Source: JACZXQ01 sp036986155
GTDB taxonomy: Bacteria > Gemmatimonadota > Gemmatimonadetes > Longimicrobiales > Gaopeijiaceae
Length of the DNA stretch: 18,036 nt
Reading direction: 5' to 3'
Assembly (NCBI GenBank): GCA_036986155.1
Contig: BTRA01000060.1
Span: forward strand, 1-18,036
Below are positions 7,035 through 13,500 of the stretch, piece after piece (position 1 is the stretch's first letter; each line of letters begins with the position of its first letter). The notes below the pieces were generated by a model that was not told the DNA's origin, did no database searches, and saw nothing but the letters and a program-made list of their open reading frames with translations. Position numbers and translations under genes: made by a program.

Positions 7035-7270
7035 GAGACCCGGTTGGTTCCGAGCGCGAGCGCCTTCCTGGCGGGCTTCCGGAGGCCCCGCCGTGTCCTT
7101 TTTGCGACGGGAGCAGCACCGAATTGATGAACGCATTCGGCTCACAGCTCTCCGTGTCCACGTATTGGTGCAAAGAGTGCCGCAGCCCTTTCGAGCTGAT
7201 GAAATGGCGAGGCGGGGGCGGGAGGTGCTCGAATGAACTGAACGCGGAGACGGACGCCTCTACGGAATGA
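7031..7270 (+). CDS. Standalone PaaD-type zinc ribbon protein (C-terminal half of split PaaD)
   Basis: 79 aa. The start overlaps the paaC stop as ATGA. Residues 20-59 hold CPFC (Cys22, Cys25), then ELMNAFGSQLSV, CKEC (Cys47, Cys50) and SPFELMKW. This matches the zinc ribbon that normally forms the C-terminus of PaaD (CPxC...S.FGST...Y.C..C..PF..FK, from memory). It has no DUF59 domain; that half is at 5579. The remaining 20 C-terminal residues are polar and probably unstructured. The two halves probably act together in maturing the epoxidase (inference). Its last 11 bases overlap, tail to tail, the convergent gene at 7260-7811. Confidence 0.82.
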   Translation: MRDPVGSERERLPGGLPEAPPCPFCDGSSTELMNAFGSQLSVSTYWCKECRSPFELMKWRGGGGRCSNELNAETDASTE

Positions 7271-7811
7271 GTTGCACGTCCTCCAGGTAGTCCTTCAGCG
7301 GGCCCGCCACAGCCAGCGCCCGCTCCGTAACCGCCCAGGTGAGCACGTCGGAAACCGCCTCGCCTCCCGTCAGATGCTGCACGGCGACCTTGCCCAAGCG
7401 CCCGTCGGATTCGGCTGAGGCGGTGTGGTACTCCCGGTAGCGGGCTCCGACACGCTGCTCGAACACGGGGAGTTGCGTTTCGGGCGTACCGTTCTCGACC
7501 ATGTCCTCGAAGACTGCCGAGTGGAGGCCGTCCAATGCGCGCTTGACCAGTTCATCCGGCTCGCGGCCCACGAAAGCCATTTGGGCGCCGCGCGTGTGCG
7601 CCCACATCAGGAAGATGAGCGCCTCTTCGACCGCCCGCTGATCCGGGTTTCCGCCTTCGTCGATGAGGCCCAGGTCCGCGAGGGCCGACTCGGTCTCGCC
7701 GGCTGTCACAAAATCCGAAAAGCTCTCCCAGACGAGGCGGGCAAGGTCGTCTGCAAGGTCTTCGGGTGTAATGTTCTCAGGTGCGTGGAACTCCTGCGTC
7801 GACTCGGTCAT
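7260..7811 (-). CDS. Unrecognised acidic, mostly helical cytoplasmic protein
   Basis: 183 aa, not assigned to a family. It begins MTESTQEFHAPENITPEDL, has no signal peptide or membrane segment, is rich in Glu/Asp and Ala, and looks helical throughout (for example RAVEEALIFLMWAHTRGAQM and AVTERALAVAGPLKDYLEDV). AAGG lies 8 bases upstream of the ATG on the minus strand. It is divergent from the lipoprotein gene at 7913, with 101 bases between, and convergent with the paa operon. Codon use favours G/C at third positions like its neighbours, supporting real coding. Confidence 0.7.
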   Translation of the reverse strand: MTESTQEFHAPENITPEDLADDLARLVWESFSDFVTAGETESALADLGLIDEGGNPDQRAVEEALIFLMWAHTRGAQMAFVGREPDELVKRALDGLHSAVFEDMVENGTPETQLPVFEQRVGARYREYHTASAESDGRLGKVAVQHLTGGEAVSDVLTWAVTERALAVAGPLKDYLEDVQLIP

Positions 7812-7854
7812 ATCTCCAACCTTGCACCGTACGGATCTCGCGAGGCTATTTGAC

Positions 7855-7877
7855 GTACCACAATTCCGCCGTGGTAC
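7855..7877. promoter_or_regulatory. Inverted repeat GTACCAC-N9-GTGGTAC overlapping a promoter-like element
   Basis: GTACCAC (7855-7861) and GTGGTAC (7871-7877) form a perfect 7-bp inverted repeat in the divergent region. It overlaps a -35-like TTGACG (7850-7855) and a -10-like TACTTT (7875-7880, spacer 19, longer than optimal). This is the position of an operator for the lipoprotein gene, the divergent gene, or both. Confidence 0.4.
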
Positions 7878-7912
7878 TTTCGTGTGTCAAGTCTTTCGAG
7901 CGAGCTACCTTA

Positions 7913-8596
7913 ATGATCTCTGACAGAAGAACCCGAACGCGCCCCGTGTTGTTTCAGGCGTTGCTCTTCCTTCCGCTCGTGGCCGGTTGTGCCGCCACCA
8001 CCGGTCTGCCCAAGCCGCGTTCGCTCGTGGTGAGATCGGGTGCCAGGCTCACCGCTGATCTCCCTCGCATGGCTGCCGTCAACGATTGGTTACTGGAGGA
8101 ATTGGACAACATCGTCGAGGATCCCTCGTTCTTCATCGCTACGCGAGCGGTCAAGGATCCGGTGTACCCGTGGGAGGGGTTCACAATCGCTGGGGACACG
8201 GCCACCGTGAGACTGCAAGGCTCCGCCCCCGATGCCAGGCAACCCTACGAGGTCTACGCTCACCTGCACCTGATGAAGAAGATGAATCGGCTGGACGAGT
8301 GGCTGCCCGACGCCGTAGGCCTGGAGGGCTACGAACTCGAGCGCGCCATCCTGGCGCGGGTCTCCGATGCCTGGCTCTATGGGCGGACTCTCTTCGATCT
8401 TGCCCCGTACGCACCCTTGGATGAACTCATCTTCGCCAACGAGAACGGCTACCTCGACGCGTTCATCCTGACAGCGCGGGCGGCCGAGTTTCGTGCGGAA
8501 CGGCGGAGGTGGCTAGACGAGAATCCGAATGCCACGCAGGAGTACCGTGCGTGGTTCCGCAGAATCTTCGAGAGGGATCCCAAGGGGCTCAGGTAA
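7913..8596 (+). CDS. Unrecognised lipoprotein
   Basis: 227 aa from ATG 7913. The N-terminus is a lipoprotein signal: basic residues (RRTRTR), the hydrophobic stretch VLFQALLFLPL, then lipobox VAGC with Cys26 as the lipidation site. The mature part is about 200 residues, with many Leu/Asp/Glu and aromatic residues (DEWLPDAVGLEGYELERAIL, LIFANENGYLDAFILTARAAEF), and ends in a basic/acidic helical tail. I do not recognise the family. The frame is open to 7781, but that part lacks coding character and would bury the signal peptide. The ribosome-binding site is weak. The stop is 5 bases from the end of the convergent gene at 8602. Confidence 0.78.
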   Translation: MISDRRTRTRPVLFQALLFLPLVAGCAATTGLPKPRSLVVRSGARLTADLPRMAAVNDWLLEELDNIVEDPSFFIATRAVKDPVYPWEGFTIAGDTATVRLQGSAPDARQPYEVYAHLHLMKKMNRLDEWLPDAVGLEGYELERAILARVSDAWLYGRTLFDLAPYAPLDELIFANENGYLDAFILTARAAEFRAERRRWLDENPNATQEYRAWFRRIFERDPKGLR

Positions 8597-8601
8597 GGCG
8601 T

Positions 8602-8925
8602 CTAGATCGGCCCCACTACCTCCCAGCGAGCCGTTACCTGCTCCGCGGCACCGTCGGCGGCCTCGACGCTGATGTCGATTCGCCCTGTTCGAGCGAGCCG
8701 CTCGTCGGAGGGCCGCCCACCGAAAAGTGCGAAGCCCACGATCCGTAGCTCGCACTCTGCGCCACCGTCGGGTGAGGTAGCTTTCACTCGGGCGCCTTTG
8801 AGTTCTCTTATTGTGGGCGCCTCTCCCCCGTGTAGCCGGAGTTTGAGGATCCGGCCCTCGTAGGGACCGTCTATGACGTCGAGCACCCGAAAGACGGCCT
8901 TGTGGTGGGTGGTGTGCATGGCCAT
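8602..8925 (-). CDS. Small unrecognised, probably beta-rich protein
   Basis: 107 aa on the minus strand, starting MAMHTTHHKAVFRVLDVIDG. Alternating hydrophobic residues (GRILKLRLHGG, RVKATSP, CELRIVGFALFGG, RIDISVEAADG, VTARWEVVGPI) suggest a small beta-barrel or sandwich. No signal peptide, membrane segment or known motif is seen. A second in-frame ATG two codons later is an alternative start, and the ribosome-binding site is weak. It diverges from the decarboxylase gene by 90 bases. The regular amphipathic pattern and GC-rich third positions are the main evidence that it is real. Confidence 0.62.
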   Translation of the reverse strand: MAMHTTHHKAVFRVLDVIDGPYEGRILKLRLHGGEAPTIRELKGARVKATSPDGGAECELRIVGFALFGGRPSDERLARTGRIDISVEAADGAAEQVTARWEVVGPI

Positions 8926-9015
8926 ATGATCTCGTGCCTAGGACTGTCGGTCAGTGGACGGTTCGAAGGTACCGAAGGCCGTGAATGGCAGCTAGTGAAT
9001 TCAACGGATGGAGTC

Positions 9016-10473
9016 ATGAGCGAAACGGACGTATCCGGGCTTGGGGCCGGGGGTCATAGCACAGACGCGTCGCTGAGCATGCCGCGCGACGAAATGCGCC
9101 GCCTCGGGTATCGGGTGGTCGACGCACTTGTGGCCCGCGTGACGGAACTGCCGGACGACGTGGCCTGGGTGGGTGGTCGCCGCGAAGAGATGGAGAAGCT
9201 CTTCCGGGAGCCGGCACCCGAGGCGGGCCGGTCTGCCGACGAGGTCTTGGAGCGTGCGATAGGTGAGATTCTTCCACGTGCGGGCCGCATCGATCACCCG
9301 CGATTCTTCGGGTTCGTTCCCTCGTCGCCCACATGGTCGTCCATACTCGCTGAATTCCTCACGGCCGGATTCAACATCTTCCAAGGCACATGGCTCGCGT
9401 CGGCCGGTCCGAGTCAGATCGAATTGGTCGTGCTGGACTGGTTCCGTGAGTGGCTGGGGATGCCCGAGGGGGGTGGAGGGCTGCTGACGAGCGGTGGGTC
9501 GGCCGCGAATCTGGGGGCTGTCGTGGCCGCCCGTGAACGTGCGGGCAACCCATCCCAGGGGGTCGTCTACCTGGGGGATCAAGGGCATGGCTCCCTGGAG
9601 CGGGCGACCAGAATCTGCGGCATCGCTCACGTGCGGAAGGTCCCGACCGGAGACGATTTCGCCGTCGACGCCGCCACTCTTGAGCGAGCGATTCAGGAGG
9701 ATCGGGCGAAGGGCCTCTCGCCGTTCATGATGTGCGCCAATGCGGGGGCTACCAATACGGGCGCCGTGGATCCGCTGGCCGAGCTCTCGGCGATTTGCCG
9801 GCGCGAGGGTTTGTGGTTTCACGTCGATGGCGCGTACGGAGGATTCGCGGTTCTCACGACTCGTGGCAAGGACGCGCTCGACGGAATCAGGCTCGCCGAC
9901 TCGGTGACGTTGGATCCGCACAAGTGGCTGTTTCAGCCTTTCGAGGTTGGGTGCCTGCTCATGAAGGACGCGGGAGCCCTGGAGGCTGCCTTCGGTGTCG
10001 AGGCCGACTACCTCCAGGATGTCGACTGGGGGGGCGAACACGTGAACTTCGCCGATCGTGGTGTTCAGCTCACGCGACGGTTTCGCGCGCTCAAGATCTG
10101 GATGTCCGTTGAAACCCATGGACTCGCGGCGTTCCGGGCCGCCATCGACGAGGCGTTCGACCTGGCGCTGGGTGCGGAGCGCTTCGTGTCCGACTCCCCT
10201 GACCTCGAGATCCTCTCTCCCGCAGCGATGGGGGTGGTCTGCTATCGGTTCAACCCTGCGGACGGCACTCTCGACGAAGAGGAACTCGAGTGCTTGAACA
10301 CGGCAATCCAGGCCACCATAGTCGAATCTGGATACGCGATGATCTCCTCCACGCGCCTGCACGGCCGGTATTCACTTCGCCTCTGCATCATGAACTTCAC
10401 GTCGACCTGGGCGGATGTGCAGGGTACGCTTCAGCGTGTGCTGGATGTCGGCCGCGAGGTGAGGGTCCGTTGA
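9016..10473 (+). CDS. PLP-dependent aromatic L-amino acid decarboxylase-like protein
   Basis: 485 aa, the usual length for group II decarboxylases. Key residues fall where they do in aromatic amino acid decarboxylase: His191 in GDQGHGSLERA (stacks on PLP), Thr246 in NAGATNTGA, Asp271 in HVDGAYGG (pairs with the pyridine nitrogen) and Lys303 in TLDPHKWLF (Schiff-base lysine). HPRFFGFVPSSPTW near residue 94 fits the substrate-binding segment. The reaction would be loss of CO2 from an aromatic amino acid to give an arylamine; the exact substrate cannot be read from the sequence. I chose ATG 9016 (MSETDVSG) with GGATGGAG upstream, because the extension back to 8902 overlaps the divergent gene and its start region. 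The stop overlaps the TTG start of the next gene, so the two are probably cotranslated. Confidence 0.9.
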   Translation: MSETDVSGLGAGGHSTDASLSMPRDEMRRLGYRVVDALVARVTELPDDVAWVGGRREEMEKLFREPAPEAGRSADEVLERAIGEILPRAGRIDHPRFFGFVPSSPTWSSILAEFLTAGFNIFQGTWLASAGPSQIELVVLDWFREWLGMPEGGGGLLTSGGSAANLGAVVAARERAGNPSQGVVYLGDQGHGSLERATRICGIAHVRKVPTGDDFAVDAATLERAIQEDRAKGLSPFMMCANAGATNTGAVDPLAELSAICRREGLWFHVDGAYGGFAVLTTRGKDALDGIRLADSVTLDPHKWLFQPFEVGCLLMKDAGALEAAFGVEADYLQDVDWGGEHVNFADRGVQLTRRFRALKIWMSVETHGLAAFRAAIDEAFDLALGAERFVSDSPDLEILSPAAMGVVCYRFNPADGTLDEEELECLNTAIQATIVESGYAMISSTRLHGRYSLRLCIMNFTSTWADVQGTLQRVLDVGREVRVR

Positions 10474-11195
10474 TCGCGACGGTGGGATTGGTCGGCTACC
10501 CGCTGGTCGTCGGCGCGCTATGGGTTTGGACTCCTCTCGGCGTATTCGACGCCTTCGTTCTGGCGGCGCTGCTCCAGCTCATCCCCGTCCTCGCGGTTGC
10601 TCAGCTTCGCCGCCTTCCGGTAGGCGAGGTCCCTCGCATCTCAGTGTACCTCTCGTCGGCCGTGGTGATCGCCGTGCTTGGAGGAGTGGCACTGGCGGCG
10701 GGCCTGGCGCGGGGGGGGTGGGGGGAGTTGGGCTTCGGGCCTGTGCCCTGGTGGTCGGTAGTAGGTTGGGTCGTCGCCATCTCGATAATCTCTCTCGCAC
10801 TGGAGCCTCTCGGCGTACGGATGCGGCACGGTCTCGGCGTCGAGGAAACCCCGTTCCTCAAGCAAGTCCTGCCCAGGTCTCGGATGGAGAAGGCCGCCTT
10901 CGCTCTTTTGTCCCTGATCGCGGGTTTTGGCGAGGAGGTAGCCTATCGGGGCTATTCGATCACGGCGCTCACCCTGGTTACCGGGTCGGTTCCCGTGGCT
11001 GTAGTCGTGAGCTCGGCCGCCTTCGGCATGCTCCACGCCTACCAAGGGTGGTTCGGCATCGTGCGCACGGGGCTCCTCGGCGCGATCTTAGCGGCGGCCT
11101 TCCTCATTTCGGGCAGCATCTGGCCACCGATCGCGGTGCACGCATCGCTCGACCTGTGGGCTGGACTCGTCATCGGCGACCGGTTTCTGAACTAG
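10470..11195 (+). CDS. CPBP family intramembrane metalloprotease (Abi/Rce1-like)
   Basis: 241 aa from TTG 10470, which overlaps the previous stop (TTGA); GAGGTGAGGG lies just upstream. It has about six to eight membrane segments. The CPBP signature is complete: EEVAYRG (Glu155, Glu156, Arg160), His189 in FGMLHAYQG, and His224 with Asp228 in HASLDLW. Family members are membrane proteases related to the Rce1 CAAX protease; in bacteria many are of unknown role and some give bacteriocin self-immunity. Coupling to a decarboxylase gene gives no clear clue to its substrate. A GTG four codons later is a possible alternative start. Confidence 0.87.
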   Translation: MIATVGLVGYPLVVGALWVWTPLGVFDAFVLAALLQLIPVLAVAQLRRLPVGEVPRISVYLSSAVVIAVLGGVALAAGLARGGWGELGFGPVPWWSVVGWVVAISIISLALEPLGVRMRHGLGVEETPFLKQVLPRSRMEKAAFALLSLIAGFGEEVAYRGYSITALTLVTGSVPVAVVVSSAAFGMLHAYQGWFGIVRTGLLGAILAAAFLISGSIWPPIAVHASLDLWAGLVIGDRFLN

Positions 11196-11226
11196 ACCAT
11201 CAAGTCAGCCCCTAAAGGAGAGATAC

Positions 11227-11643
11227 GTGGAGATCGATCTGGCCCTTCTCGCGGATGCGGCTACGGTAGACGCCGCCGGAAAGCTCAACATCCTCGGCAT
11301 ATTCGATCGCGTGCACGCGCAGCATCTTCCAGCGAAGCACGGTCGCCTCTCCCTCATCCTCCGCTTCACCGCCAGCCTGCAGGATGCCGGAAGCCATCGC
11401 CTCCAGATTACACTGTCGGGGCCCGACGCGGCCGAGATCCTGAACATCGATGGGGAGATGCAACTCGGGCCGGGAGCGCACGTTCCGTCTGGCCCGATCC
11501 TCGTTCCGCATGTGATCAACCTCGACGGATTGGTTTTTGAGACGTCGGGCGTGTACACATTCGATGTACGTGTCGATGGGGAGCACCACGTGGCTGTTCC
11601 GCTCACGGTGGTCGGCCCCCTGGGAGGTGCTGCTCAGGCCTGA
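11227..11643 (+). CDS. DUF6941-like protein of unknown function
   Basis: 138 aa from GTG 11227, with a strong AAAGGAG six bases upstream (11214-11220). The opening MEIDLALLADAATVDAAGKLNILGIFDRV matches what I recall of the DUF6941 family. The rest is a beta-sandwich-like pattern (LILRFTASLQDAG, LQITLSGPDAAEI, YTFDVRVDGEHHVAVPLTVV). No signal peptide or membrane segment is visible, so it is probably cytoplasmic. No function is known to me. It begins 31 bases after the protease gene and may be cotranscribed with it. Confidence 0.78.
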   Translation: MEIDLALLADAATVDAAGKLNILGIFDRVHAQHLPAKHGRLSLILRFTASLQDAGSHRLQITLSGPDAAEILNIDGEMQLGPGAHVPSGPILVPHVINLDGLVFETSGVYTFDVRVDGEHHVAVPLTVVGPLGGAAQA

Positions 11644-11651
11644 GGCCGGCT

Positions 11652-11679
11652 CTCGGCGTCGTCGGATTGGAACGCCGAG
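11652..11679 (+). terminator. Hairpin after the DUF6941-like gene, weak terminator candidate
   Basis: CTCGGCGT (11652-11659) and ACGCCGAG (11672-11679) form a perfect 8-bp stem with a 12-base loop, eight bases after the stop codon. The following bases, TCGGGGTTTG, lack a proper T-run. The rest of the 178-base gap to the next gene shows no clear promoter; TTGCAG at 11734 has no convincing partner box. Confidence 0.3.
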
Positions 11680-11821
11680 TCGGGGTTTGCCGGTTGGGGT
11701 AACGTAGGGACGATGCTTTCGTGTCGAATCTTCTTGCAGAAACAAACCGCCGGGGGAATAAGTAGATATAGGGGGACGGGTCTGGTTGCCCGGCCCACGA
11801 GCGTCAGGCAGGAGCAGAACG

Positions 11822-12244
11822 GTGATCTTCCGATGCAACTTCGAGGAACTGAGCGCCCTGAGGCACGGGGCACGGGCTGTCCTCGATGAGTACTCGCCGG
11901 AAGAGGCAGTGGTCGCCGCTCCACCGGAGGACCTGGAGCAAGTCGCCAGGGTGCTCCCGAGACTCGAGGGTGACCTCTCGATCGGCACGCTCCGCGAACA
12001 ACGGGGGCTACAGAAGGCGGTGATGGCGATCGTAGAACGCCTCAGGGTCGAGATGGAGGTGACGGTCGCCGCGACCCACCCGGCCGACGAAGGGGCAGTC
12101 ACCGCTTACTTCGACTTCGCCCACGCCTACTCCGTGCTTTCGCGGCTCGATGATATCGGCCTCGAGATGGAGGCCCTGATCGAATTGGTGACTGGAGCCT
12201 CGGCGTCCGACGACATCGCGCGGACCTTCGTGTTCCCTGACTGA
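11822..12244 (+). CDS. Unrecognised small protein
   Basis: 140 aa from GTG 11822, with AGGAG seven bases upstream (11810-11814). The frame extends to 11786 but without a ribosome-binding site. The sequence begins MIFRCNFEELSALRHGARAVL, has a helical region with EDLEQVARVLPRLEGDLSI and LQKAVMAIVERLRVEMEVTV, and later AYFDFAHAYSVLSRLDDIGLEMEALIELV. No signal, membrane segment, metal motif or known domain is seen. GC-rich third positions support coding. The gene appears to have its own transcription unit or to follow the DUF6941 gene. I assign no function. Confidence 0.7.
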   Translation: MIFRCNFEELSALRHGARAVLDEYSPEEAVVAAPPEDLEQVARVLPRLEGDLSIGTLREQRGLQKAVMAIVERLRVEMEVTVAATHPADEGAVTAYFDFAHAYSVLSRLDDIGLEMEALIELVTGASASDDIARTFVFPD

Positions 12245-12292
12245 TCCTCCAGACAAGCACCGTTCGGTCGACTCCGACCCTCCCTGATGGGC

Positions 12293-12320
12293 TGGATTCC
12301 TGTTACTGTCCCACATCGTT
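12293..12320 (+). promoter_or_regulatory. Candidate ECF (SigR-like) autoregulatory promoter
   Basis: TGGATT (12293-12298), 18 bases, then CGTT (12317-12320). This resembles the GGGAAT-N18-CGTT layout recalled for SigR-type promoters, though only four of six -35 bases match. It would give a leader of about 65 bases before the sigma gene. The assignment is tentative. Confidence 0.3.
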
Positions 12321-12391
12321 CGCGCCAGGCCCCAAGAGGCGCGCGGTGGCGGTGACACCGGTAATGCATCGAACTCCGAGAATCAGACCAC

Positions 12392-13015
12392 GTGACCAGC
12401 GAAAATGGGGGCACGCCCGCCGGTACCGGCGGTGATAGCACCAACCGGGTCAGCTTCCTCGAGGAAGCCATCCCGCACATGGATGCCGTCTATCGATTCG
12501 CGCTTCGGTTGACCGGTACGCAGGACGGCGCTGAGGACCTCGTTCAGGACACCTTCTTTCGTGCCTACCGGGCGTGGGATCAGTACACGCCGGGAACCCG
12601 TTGTAAGAGTTGGCTATTTACGATCTGCAGGAACGTCTTCCTCAGGCAGCGTGAGCGGCAGCAGAGGCACGACGAGATTGTTCAGGAGACGGCCCATGAG
12701 GATGCCGCGTCCCTCAGCCGCGAGGCGCCGGTATTCGCCGCCTCCAAGCACTCCGACCCGGAGGGGGACTTCTTCAAGTCGATCGTCGACGAGGAGATCC
12801 TGCAGGCGATCGACGATTTGCCGCACGAGTACAGGATGGCGGTGGTTCTCTCGGACTTGGAGGATCTTTCGTACAACGAGATCGCCGAGATCATGGAGAT
12901 CCCCGTAGGCACGGTGAAAAGCCGGCTTTTCCGGGGGCGCAGGCAGTTACAGAAGAGATTGCACGGGTATGCGGTCGAGATGGGGTACATTTCCGGTACG
13001 TCGGGAGATCAATAG
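12392..13015 (+). CDS. ECF RNA polymerase sigma factor, SigR/ECF12-like
   Basis: 207 aa from a GTG start; only a weak GAG lies upstream. Sigma70 region 2 spans about 25-95 (FALRLTGTQDGAEDLVQDTFFRAYRAW by position, then TRCKSWLFTICRNVF), which binds the -10 element and core polymerase. Region 4 spans about 133-195, with the helix-turn-helix YNEIAEIMEIPVGTVKSRLF that reads the -35 box, followed by RGRRQLQKRL. The C-terminal HGYAVEMGYI after region 4 resembles the tail of SigR/ECF12 sigma factors. Region 1.1 and region 3 are absent, as expected for ECF factors. The anti-sigma gene starts on the base after its stop codon. Confidence 0.92.
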   Translation: MTSENGGTPAGTGGDSTNRVSFLEEAIPHMDAVYRFALRLTGTQDGAEDLVQDTFFRAYRAWDQYTPGTRCKSWLFTICRNVFLRQRERQQRHDEIVQETAHEDAASLSREAPVFAASKHSDPEGDFFKSIVDEEILQAIDDLPHEYRMAVVLSDLEDLSYNEIAEIMEIPVGTVKSRLFRGRRQLQKRLHGYAVEMGYISGTSGDQ

Positions 13016-13339
13016 GTGAAGCCGTTCGAAAGCCTACGGAAGCTGTTCGGGTCCATCGGTAGTGGCGTGGCCCCCGGCGGCGACGGCGGTGGTGCGATCT
13101 CGTGCGACGAGGCCAAGACGCGCCTGTTCGAGTACCTTGACGGTGAGTTGGGCCCGATCTCCCACGAGGAGGTGGAGCGCCACCTCGAGCGTTGCAGGGC
13201 GTGCTATCCCCGCTTCCAGTTCGAGCGCCATTTTTTGGATGCGCTACAGGCCGCCGAAGAACGCGGTACCGCTTCGCCCGAACTCAAGGACCGCATCCTG
13301 AAAGTGCTGGCGGAGGAGTCGGCGAACGACTCCTCGTAG
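13016..13339 (+). CDS. Soluble zinc-binding anti-sigma factor (ZAS/RsrA-like)
   Basis: 107 aa from GTG 13016, directly after the sigma stop, with GGGAG upstream. It has the zf-HC2 anti-sigma fold: Cys30, then YLDGELG, then His56, Cys60 and Cys63 in HLERCRAC. The spacing 26-4-3 equals that of the zinc ligands of RsrA as I recall them (Cys11, His37, Cys41, Cys44). No membrane segment is present, so it is cytoplasmic, again like RsrA. It probably holds the partner sigma factor inactive and releases it when its thiols are oxidised (inference from the family). The C-terminal helix (ELKDRILKVLAEESAND) is short. A strong terminator follows. Confidence 0.87.
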   Translation: MKPFESLRKLFGSIGSGVAPGGDGGGAISCDEAKTRLFEYLDGELGPISHEEVERHLERCRACYPRFQFERHFLDALQAAEERGTASPELKDRILKVLAEESANDSS

Positions 13340-13366
13340 GCCGCTGTTTGTTCGTCGACGGTCATC

Positions 13367-13401
13367 GGGCCATGGATCTGCGTGATCCGTGGCCCTTTTT
13401 C
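13367..13401 (+). terminator. Strong intrinsic terminator of the sigma/anti-sigma operon
   Basis: GGGCCATGGATC (13367-13378) pairs with GATCCGTGGCCC (13384-13395) across a 5-base loop. The stem is 12 bp with a single T-G wobble, and TTTTTCTT follows immediately. It ends the transcript upstream of gyrA. Confidence 0.9.
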
Positions 13402-13500
13402 TTCGCTGCCTTGCGAAGGGCAACGCTTCGTTAGAGAGTACCGGCGTCGCGGGGTCCGCCGACCCGTGAACGCAGCAAATGACCGATGTGAGGAGACGGT

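Noticed and set aside
8902..9015. Upstream extension of the decarboxylase gene
   Set aside because: It overlaps the start of the divergent gene at 8925, has no coding character, and the family normally begins close to the ATG at 9016.
10690..10730. Run of G residues in the CPBP gene considered as a frameshift site
   Set aside because: The frame reads through without a break and the membrane segments and EExxxR, HxxxG and HxxxD motifs all follow in the same frame.
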